Source of the DNA: CAZNPA01 sp964575095
Lineage (GTDB): Bacteria; Pseudomonadota; Alphaproteobacteria; Rickettsiales; SXRF01
Length of the DNA: 64,000 nt
Direction: 5' to 3'
Assembly: GCA_964575095.1 (NCBI GenBank)
Contig: CAZNPA010000003.1
Coordinates: 186,001-250,000, forward strand
The position numbers and the translations under genes were made by a program. Shown in pieces: positions 17,287 to 23,069 of this stretch. Under the pieces are notes generated by a model. It ran no database searches. It was given only the letters and a program-made list of their open reading frames with translations, and had not been told where the DNA came from. Within the stretch, counting starts at the first letter, position 1; each line of letters starts with the position of its first letter.

Positions 17287-19005
17287 ATGGCACATACATC
17301 GTACAGGATACGCCAACGCCGGTGGCTTTTGTTGTACTGCTGCGTCATCGTTGTACTCCCCTTCTCTCCCGCACATGCGCAGACGGTTCCTTCCTCCGCC
17401 AATCCGTCGCTGATCGAACAGCGGTTCGAGAAAAAACCGACGGCGGCATCGTCTGTCAACGACACCGTCACCGCACCTCTTGCCGAATCGAAGCTGCCCA
17501 AAGACCTGGAGCAGCAGATGGCGAGCACGCACTTCGTGCTGACGCGCGTGCTGATCGAAGGCGCGAGCGCCTATACGCCGGAGCAACTGCAATTTGCTTA
17601 CGACGGCATGATCGGCAAGAAAATCTCCATGATCGATGCGCATGAAATCGCCCGCCGCATCACCCGCCATTACCGCGACCATTCCTACCTGCTGTCGCAA
17701 GCCTCGATTCCGCCGCAAACCATCACCAACGGCACGCTGGTGATCCGCGTCGTGGAAGGATACGTCGCCAACGTGCGCCTGAGCAGCGATGCGATCTCAA
17801 CCGGCCAGCAGCGGGTTCTAAGCGCCTACGGTCAGCGCCTCACGTCCGTCCGCCCAGTCGGCATCGATGATCTTGAGCGTTACGTGCTTTTGGTCAACGA
17901 CTTGCCCGGCATCGCCGCCGCCAACGCCATCCAGGTATCGCCGACCGCTTTCGGCGCCGTCGACATGACGACTACGGCCACGCATACGCCGTGGAGCGGC
18001 TACGTCACCGCCGATAACCGCGGCAGCAAATATGTCGGCCCGCTGCAATATACGGCCAGCCTCACCGCTAACTCGCTCTTCGGCCGCTACGACCGCACGC
18101 AGCTGCGCGCCATCACCACCTCGCCCACCAGCGAGCTGCGCTTCGTTGATCTCGCGCATGATGAGCCGCTGGGCGACAACGGCGCGCGCTGGGGGCTTAG
18201 CGGCTCGTACAGCGACACCGACCCCGGCGATTCCTTAAAATCGTCCTTCATCCGCGGAAACTCCACCTTCGTGCAAGGCAAGATCAGCTACCCGTTCATC
18301 CGCACGCGCCATGAAAACTTCAGCGGCCGCCTGCTCGCCGACATACGCAATACCAATACCGATGTCTCCGGCAACGCCTTCAGCAAAGACCGGCTGCGCA
18401 GCCTGCGCCTTGGCGGCAGCTACGATTTCGTTGACGAATGGATGGGCGTCGATTTGATCGATGTGCAGGTCAGCCGCGGTCTTAACGTATGGAACGCGAG
18501 CGACAGCGGCATCCTGCGCTCGCGCGCCGACGGCGAAAGCGATTACACCAAATGGGGCGTCAATCTGGCGCGCACGCAAAGCCTGCCCAACAATTTCTCG
18601 TTCGCCACCACCGCTACCGGCCAATACACCGCCAACCGCCTGCTGGCGGGCGAGCAATTCACCGTCGGCGGCAGCGGATTCGGCTCGGCCTACGACCCGT
18701 CCGAACTGGCCGGCGATTACGGCGCGGCGGCAAAAGCGGAACTGCGTTACAACCACATCCTGAATTATGCGTATTTATATTCGTACCAGGCCTACGGCTA
18801 TTACGACATCGGCCATATCTGGATGAACGACGCCGGCGTCGACGCCAAGAGCCTGTCCTCCGCCGGCATCGGCGTGCGCACCGCCTTTACGCGGGCACTG
18901 TCGGGAAGCGTCGAAGCGGCGCTGCCCCTCACGCGGCCGGTCAGCAATCAGGGCAATCACGGCGACGATGCACGGGTGTTTTTTAGCCTGAGCGGTCGTT
19001 TTTAA
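17287..19005 (+). CDS. TpsB/FhaC/ShlB-family outer-membrane transporter
   Basis: The family exports large TpsA proteins across the outer membrane (two-partner secretion). The ATG at 17287 follows tgggag and gives 572 residues. A signal peptide (RRWLLLYCCVIVVLPFSPAHA) would be cut after residue 31. A short linker leads to a POTRA_2-type domain at about 82-160 (FVLTRVLIEGASAYTPEQL ... VIRVVEGYVANV). A beta-barrel of about 350 residues ends in phenylalanine (FFSLSGRF), as expected for Bam-dependent barrels. No TpsA-like large beta-helical exoprotein is in the window. Instead three small exported proteins follow on the same strand and may be its cargo or accessory partners. Confidence 0.9.
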   Translation: MAHTSYRIRQRRWLLLYCCVIVVLPFSPAHAQTVPSSANPSLIEQRFEKKPTAASSVNDTVTAPLAESKLPKDLEQQMASTHFVLTRVLIEGASAYTPEQLQFAYDGMIGKKISMIDAHEIARRITRHYRDHSYLLSQASIPPQTITNGTLVIRVVEGYVANVRLSSDAISTGQQRVLSAYGQRLTSVRPVGIDDLERYVLLVNDLPGIAAANAIQVSPTAFGAVDMTTTATHTPWSGYVTADNRGSKYVGPLQYTASLTANSLFGRYDRTQLRAITTSPTSELRFVDLAHDEPLGDNGARWGLSGSYSDTDPGDSLKSSFIRGNSTFVQGKISYPFIRTRHENFSGRLLADIRNTNTDVSGNAFSKDRLRSLRLGGSYDFVDEWMGVDLIDVQVSRGLNVWNASDSGILRSRADGESDYTKWGVNLARTQSLPNNFSFATTATGQYTANRLLAGEQFTVGGSGFGSAYDPSELAGDYGAAAKAELRYNHILNYAYLYSYQAYGYYDIGHIWMNDAGVDAKSLSSAGIGVRTAFTRALSGSVEAALPLTRPVSNQGNHGDDARVFFSLSGRF

Positions 19006-19072
19006 TCCAAAACTTACGCCTGCGACAAAGTGACGCATCGTAACCTTATACAAGATGAAGTAGAGATAAGGC

Positions 19073-19462
19073 ATGTCAAAGCTATCCACATACCGGCACA
19101 CTGAAACGCATTATCTCCGCGCCCCGCTCCTGACGCTCGGCGTAATCGCCGCGTTGATGTACGGCACATCCGCAAATGCCGTACGGTTGCCGGAACCTTC
19201 CCGCGACGCTATTGTCGATACAATAGACGTAGTGTCACCCAATCCCGATTTACCGCCCGTCGTCTTTAGCTTTAATCCTGACAACAGCAGGCTGTTTAAC
19301 CCTGACAACAGCAGGCCGCTTTTTCTCAAACGTACGGGAGGATTGCTGGGTGATCTTTCGCCATCGGCCGGCAACAACGATCCTATGGCCTGCCTTAATC
19401 AGTATCTCAGCAGCGATTGGAGCAATCGTCTCTTGCCGTTTGATTGCAATTCCGGACAATAA
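19073..19462 (+). CDS. Small exported protein, family member 1
   Basis: The 129-residue protein has a signal peptide ending near TSANA (about residue 36), then VRLPEPSRDAIVD, a duplicated FNPDNSR or LFNPDNSR unit, the motif GDLSPSAG, and a C-terminal domain MACLNQYL ... FDC. The same features recur in the next two genes. The two cysteines of the C-terminal domain (C-L-N-x-Y-L, then DC 18 residues on) could form a disulfide. It lies 67 bases after the TpsB gene on the same strand and starts with ataagg before the ATG. I know of no named family that matches; the function is unknown. It could be a secreted substrate of the transporter. Confidence 0.65.
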   Translation: MSKLSTYRHTETHYLRAPLLTLGVIAALMYGTSANAVRLPEPSRDAIVDTIDVVSPNPDLPPVVFSFNPDNSRLFNPDNSRPLFLKRTGGLLGDLSPSAGNNDPMACLNQYLSSDWSNRLLPFDCNSGQ

Positions 19463-19582
19463 TAAATCTTTTTTTATTGCCACGGACGCTTCTTAAATAT
19501 CCCCTTATCCAAACTAGAGAATCTGAGCTGTATCATGATGGAACGTCCCATCACAGGGCAACCGTAAAATCATTTTCGGTAG

Positions 19583-19588
19583 TATAAT
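19583..19588 (+). promoter_or_regulatory. Perfect -10 hexamer for family member 2, possible leaderless transcript
   Basis: TATAAT lies 7 bases before the ATG at 19596, and no ribosome binding site is seen between them. Transcription would start near 19595, so the message may be leaderless. The -35 region is weak. Confidence 0.4.
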
Positions 19589-19595
19589 ATGCGCT

Positions 19596-20033
19596 ATGTC
19601 GAAGCTCATCCCATATGCGCGTTTTTTTGCCGTCGCTCTGGCGATCATGGTATCGGCGCTGCTTTGCACGCCGGCATGGTCTGATCCGGCGCGGCCGATC
19701 GGTCACGGTGCTGTTCACCGCCTCCCCGAACCGCTACGTGATGCCATTATCGATTCGGTTTTCCTGCCGCCACCACCGCCGCCGCCTGCGGCACATGTGC
19801 CGCCGACCGTATTGAACAACCTGAATCCCTCGGCAAGCACCAATGGCGACCTGCCCCGCAATCTCGCATGGTTTGCCGGGCAGTCGTTCGATATTCCCAG
19901 ATACTCACCGGCGGAAAACAATTCCGGCACCTCGGCAAACGGTGTCAGCGCCATGGCGGTTAACTGCGTCAACCGCATCATCAGCAACATGGATAATCCC
20001 CTTGTGACCATCGACTGCTCGACGGCGCCATAA
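19596..20033 (+). CDS. Small exported protein, family member 2 (proline-rich)
   Basis: The 145-residue protein has a signal peptide (FFAVALAIMVSALLCTPAWS, cut near residue 29), then HRLPEPLRDAIIDSV, which closely matches the RLPEPSRDAIVDT motif of the preceding protein. A run of seven prolines, LNPSAS, and the C-terminal motif NCVNRII ... TIDC follow, with 17 residues between the cysteines. Shared signal peptide position, RLPEPxRDAI motif and C-terminal cysteine pair indicate duplication from a common ancestor, followed by rapid divergence. The function is unknown. The start has no evident ribosome site but a strong -10 box just upstream. Confidence 0.62.
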   Translation: MSKLIPYARFFAVALAIMVSALLCTPAWSDPARPIGHGAVHRLPEPLRDAIIDSVFLPPPPPPPAAHVPPTVLNNLNPSASTNGDLPRNLAWFAGQSFDIPRYSPAENNSGTSANGVSAMAVNCVNRIISNMDNPLVTIDCSTAP

Positions 20034-20090
20034 CGTCTTCTTCCTCCCCGAAGGGCGGCGCGGCCATTCCCCAAGCAAAAGAATCAATAG

Positions 20091-20105
20091 TTAATTTTTA
20101 ATTAA
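20091..20105. promoter_or_regulatory. Candidate CtrA-binding site (TTAA-N7-TTAA)
   Basis: TTAA at 20091-20094, seven bases, then TTAA at 20102-20105 fits the CtrA consensus. It lies 6 bases upstream of the -35 hexamer at 20112. The region is AT-rich, so a chance match is possible. Confidence 0.4.
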
Positions 20106-20111
20106 AATTGA

Positions 20112-20140
20112 TTGACTTTTCGCGCAATACTCTGTATTAT
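20112..20140 (+). promoter_or_regulatory. Sigma-70-type promoter upstream of family member 3
   Basis: TTGACT at 20112-20117, a 17-base spacer, and TATTAT at 20135-20140 make a strong promoter. A second candidate, the extended -10 TGGTATAAT at 20211-20219, lies closer to the gene. The 210-base region before the gene is strongly AT-rich and contains no other coding signal. Confidence 0.6.
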
Positions 20141-20243
20141 AAGTACCTATTGGGTTGCTTAATATTACGATATATCAATAAATTAGATATTAGTATTTTA
20201 CCTAAAATAATGGTATAATTTTACTATAGGTATGGGATCAAAT

Positions 20244-20798
20244 ATGAATCGATATTTTGACTTACCGTCTTCTGAAAAAATATGCGCTGCCGGCGTTTTG
20301 GTGGCCGTCGCCATTGTGGCCGTGTTTTTATCACCCACCGCACATGCCGCGGTGACATCTCTGCAAATGGAAGCCTGCGTCGTGAACCCGGACGGCTGTG
20401 CACCACCGCCACCTCCGCCCTGCACTTCTTGCGGGCATCCTTCCAATTATAGCGGCAACCCTGGCATTCCACCGGGACCTCCGCCTCCGCCTCCCCCTCC
20501 GGGACCAACGACAACGGGCAGTCTGCCGCCCATCGTGCTTGGCTCCGGCGGCAATCCCCCGGGCGGTACTCCTCCTAATCCTCCGCCTTCCGGCGGATCG
20601 GGTAATCTGGGCAGCCTTTCGCCCGCAGCCGGCGGCAACCTTGGCGATCTTTCCCCTTCGGCCGGCGGTCTGGGTACTGCCGGACTTTCGACGGAAAGCC
20701 TGAACGCGCATATGATCGCCTGCATCAATAATTATCTGGGCGATAATTTGAGCGACCTCTCCGCCTCCGCAGACTGCGCCAATCTCGCCGTCGATTGA
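20244..20798 (+). CDS. Small exported protein, family member 3 (glycine/proline-rich)
   Basis: From the ATG at 20244 (an ATG at 20232 is also in frame) the protein has 184 residues. A signal peptide ends near TAHA. A short cysteine-containing segment (EACVVNPDGCAPP, CTSCGHP) and long proline and glycine tracts follow. The motif LSPSAGG occurs with its near-copy LSPAAGG (compare GDLSPSAG in member 1), before the C-terminal domain MIACINNYL ... ADC with 18 residues between cysteines. The repeated low-complexity middle and conserved tail fit a surface or secreted protein family near the TpsB gene. Only the function assignment is missing; the paralogy is visible by eye. Confidence 0.65.
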   Translation: MNRYFDLPSSEKICAAGVLVAVAIVAVFLSPTAHAAVTSLQMEACVVNPDGCAPPPPPPCTSCGHPSNYSGNPGIPPGPPPPPPPPGPTTTGSLPPIVLGSGGNPPGGTPPNPPPSGGSGNLGSLSPAAGGNLGDLSPSAGGLGTAGLSTESLNAHMIACINNYLGDNLSDLSASADCANLAVD

Positions 20799-20843
20799 CT
20801 GGATGGCGATTGACCCATTGCGTGGTTGCGTTATAAGCGTGGC

Positions 20844-21422
20844 ATGGAATTCAATCGCATCATCATCGGCATCAGCGGCGCTTCCGGCGCCATTTACGGC
20901 ATCGAGCTTTTAAAAGCCCTCAAAGAACTCGGCATAGAAACGCATTTGGTCATCAGCAAGAACGGCCAGATCACCATCGCCTACGAAACCGAGTATTCCA
21001 TCGCCGACGTGCAGCGCCTGGCCACGCACTATTATTCCAACAACGATTTGTCGGCGCATATTTCGAGCGGCTCGTTCAAGACCGCAGGCATGATCATCGC
21101 CCCCTGTTCCGTGAAAACCCTGGCCGAAATCGCCACCGGCGTCACGCCCAGCCTGCTCTCCCGCGCCGCCGACGTCATCTTAAAAGAACGCCGCAAGCTG
21201 GTGATCCTCCCGCGCGAAACGCCGCTGCACAGCGGCCATATCCGCAATATGCTGACCGTATCGGATCTCGGCGCCGTCATCGCTCCGCCGGTTCCCGCCT
21301 TTTACGCCAAGCCGAAATCCCTGGACGATATGGTTGCCCATACGGTCGGCCGTACGCTCGACCTGTTCGGGATTGAAACGGGAAAAATCAAGCGCTGGGA
21401 AGGGGCTTACGAGGCGTCATAA
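20844..21422 (+). CDS. ubiX: Flavin prenyltransferase UbiX
   Basis: UbiX attaches a dimethylallyl group to FMN to make the prenylated cofactor used by the decarboxylase UbiD in ubiquinone synthesis. The 192-residue protein starts MEFNRIIIGISGASGAIYG and contains the flavin-binding SSGSF and the family stretch APCSVKTLAEIATG, then RETPLHSGHIRNM and AFYAKPKSLDDMV. A TTG 18 bases upstream is in frame but unlikely to be used. It lies about 45 bases after the small secreted protein, on the same strand. Confidence 0.95.
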   Translation: MEFNRIIIGISGASGAIYGIELLKALKELGIETHLVISKNGQITIAYETEYSIADVQRLATHYYSNNDLSAHISSGSFKTAGMIIAPCSVKTLAEIATGVTPSLLSRAADVILKERRKLVILPRETPLHSGHIRNMLTVSDLGAVIAPPVPAFYAKPKSLDDMVAHTVGRTLDLFGIETGKIKRWEGAYEAS

Positions 21423-21451
21423 AAACAGTAGGCAAATGCAGCCGTTTTTGC

Positions 21452-21457
21452 TATAAT
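21452..21457 (+). promoter_or_regulatory. Extended -10 promoter for the YdcH-like gene
   Basis: TGC precedes TATAAT (ttgctataat). The predicted leader of about 75 bases contains the small stem ATGCC/GGCAT at 21484-21499 before the ATG at 21541. Confidence 0.45.
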
Positions 21458-21540
21458 ACCGACAGTTTTTAAGGAAAAGCCCCATGCCGCTTAAGGCATA
21501 ATAAGGGCTGCTGCAAAACGGGAAGATTTAAGCTGTTACT

Positions 21541-21729
21541 ATGAATGAAGACCTTCTGCTCATAAAAAAGCTGGAGTCGATGCGTGCCCTGCACGCCGAC
21601 CTGGACAACAAGATCGATCATGAATCGCTCGACGAATTCACCAAACAGCGCTTAAAACGCGAGCGCCTGCAGGTGAAGGAGCAAATCATCCGACTTGAGC
21701 AGGTCGTGTATCCCGATATCATCGCGTAA
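21541..21729 (+). CDS. YdcH/DUF465-family small helical protein
   Basis: The 62-residue protein is an all-helical coiled coil (LLLIKKLESMRALHADLDNK ... LKRERLQVKEQIIRLEQ) that ends VYPDIIA. It fits the DUF465 (YdcH) family, small cytoplasmic proteins of unknown function widespread in proteobacteria. The reading frame of the next gene begins inside or just after its 3' end, suggesting coupled translation. Confidence 0.8.
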   Translation: MNEDLLLIKKLESMRALHADLDNKIDHESLDEFTKQRLKRERLQVKEQIIRLEQVVYPDIIA

Positions 21730-21779
21730 ATTCCCTGACCTCCCCCGTTTCCTCCATTACCCGCGTTACGATTGAATCC

Positions 21780-23003
21780 TTGGGCGGCCTCGGCGACGGC
21801 ATCGCCACGCTGGACGGCAAACCCCTGTTCATCCCTAAATCCTGCCCCGGCGACGTGCTCGACATCCGTGTCGCGCACGCCACGCACGAATCGCTGCGCG
21901 GCGATATCGTCACCGTCATCACCCCCGGCCCCCATCGCGTCCCGGCGCCGTGCGCCCATTTTGCCGACTGCGGCGGCTGCGTCATGCAGCAATATTCGAC
22001 GCCGTCCTACCGCGAATTCAAACAGCGCGTGTTCGATCTAGCGCTGAAGCAATCCGGATGCGCGCCGCCCAAAGCCGAGGTCTTGTTCTTGCCCGCCGCC
22101 TCGCGCCGCCGCGTCGAGATGCAGTTGCACCAGGGCGAAAAAGGCGTCTCGTTTGCGTTTTACGCGCTGCGCAGCCACCGGCTGGTTCCGATCGAGCATT
22201 GCCTGATTATAGAACCGGCGCTGCAAGCGCTGCTTGCTCCCCTGTCGCAGGCGCTGGGAAACCTGCCCGGCGCCAAGCACATCCGCTCGGCCGCCATCAC
22301 CGCCGCCGATAGCGGCATCGATGTGATGCTGGAATGCCATGCCTTGCCCGGCGAAACGGAAATTTTTGCGGCGATGGCCAAGACGCTCAACCTGGCGCGC
22401 ATCGCCGCCCGCCTGCCCGGCGGCGCCTACCATACGTTATGCGAACGCATTCCGGTCGAAATGACGCTGGGAAATTATCCCGTCGCCCTGCCCTACGGCG
22501 CTTTCCTGCAAGCCAGCCGCGAGGGGCAAGCGATCCTGACGCAGGCAATCGTCGACGGCAGCGAAGGCGCTGCCAATATCGTCGATTTATTCTGCGGCAT
22601 CGGCACCTATAGTTTTCCGCTGAGCCGTACGGCGAAAGTCCATGCCGTCGATAACGACGAGGCGATGATCAATGGCTTAAAGCGCAACATCAAGCGCCAC
22701 GATCTTTCCAAGAAACTCTCCGCCGAGCGCCGCGATTTATTCCGCCTGCCGCTTACGGCCAAGGAGCTCTCCGGTTTCGATGCCGCCATCGTCAACCCGC
22801 CGCGCCCCGGCGCCAAATCGCAGGCTGAACATATCGGCCAATCGGCGATTACGCGCGTCGTGATGGTATCCTGCAACCCCGCCAGCTTCGCCCGCGACTC
22901 TGCTATTTTAAGAGAAGCCGGCTTTACCATGACCAAGGCCATCGGCCTCGACCAGTTCGTCTATAGCCCGCACCTGGAAATAGCAGCGGTGTTTTCGCGA
23001 TAA
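21780..23003 (+). CDS. TrmA/RlmD-family RNA (uracil-5-)-methyltransferase
   Basis: The family methylates C5 of uridine in rRNA or tRNA. From a TTG at 21780 the product has 407 residues. An iron-sulfur cysteine cluster is C58, C64 and C67 (CAHFADCGGC) with a later fourth cysteine. The SAM domain contains DLFCGIGTYSFPL, and the catalytic cysteine is at about 365 in VSCNPASFARD. Upstream of the TTG the frame continues as TRVTIES, giving with LGGLGDGIA the usual TRAM-like start of such enzymes, but no ATG, GTG or TTG lies there before the stop at 21696. The true start may be ATT at 21756 or CTG at 21735. The exact target nucleotide cannot be told. Confidence 0.9.
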   Translation: MGGLGDGIATLDGKPLFIPKSCPGDVLDIRVAHATHESLRGDIVTVITPGPHRVPAPCAHFADCGGCVMQQYSTPSYREFKQRVFDLALKQSGCAPPKAEVLFLPAASRRRVEMQLHQGEKGVSFAFYALRSHRLVPIEHCLIIEPALQALLAPLSQALGNLPGAKHIRSAAITAADSGIDVMLECHALPGETEIFAAMAKTLNLARIAARLPGGAYHTLCERIPVEMTLGNYPVALPYGAFLQASREGQAILTQAIVDGSEGAANIVDLFCGIGTYSFPLSRTAKVHAVDNDEAMINGLKRNIKRHDLSKKLSAERRDLFRLPLTAKELSGFDAAIVNPPRPGAKSQAEHIGQSAITRVVMVSCNPASFARDSAILREAGFTMTKAIGLDQFVYSPHLEIAAVFSR

Positions 23004-23069
23004 GCTACTGTATTAAATTACTATTCTATCGTCATCAAAATGTAACCATCTTCTGTTAAAATACAGGGG

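Noticed and set aside
19463..19595. Truncated TpsA exoprotein remnant in the gaps after the transporter
   Set aside because: No hemagglutinin-type motif (NPNL/NPNGI) or long frame is present; only small signal-peptide proteins are seen.
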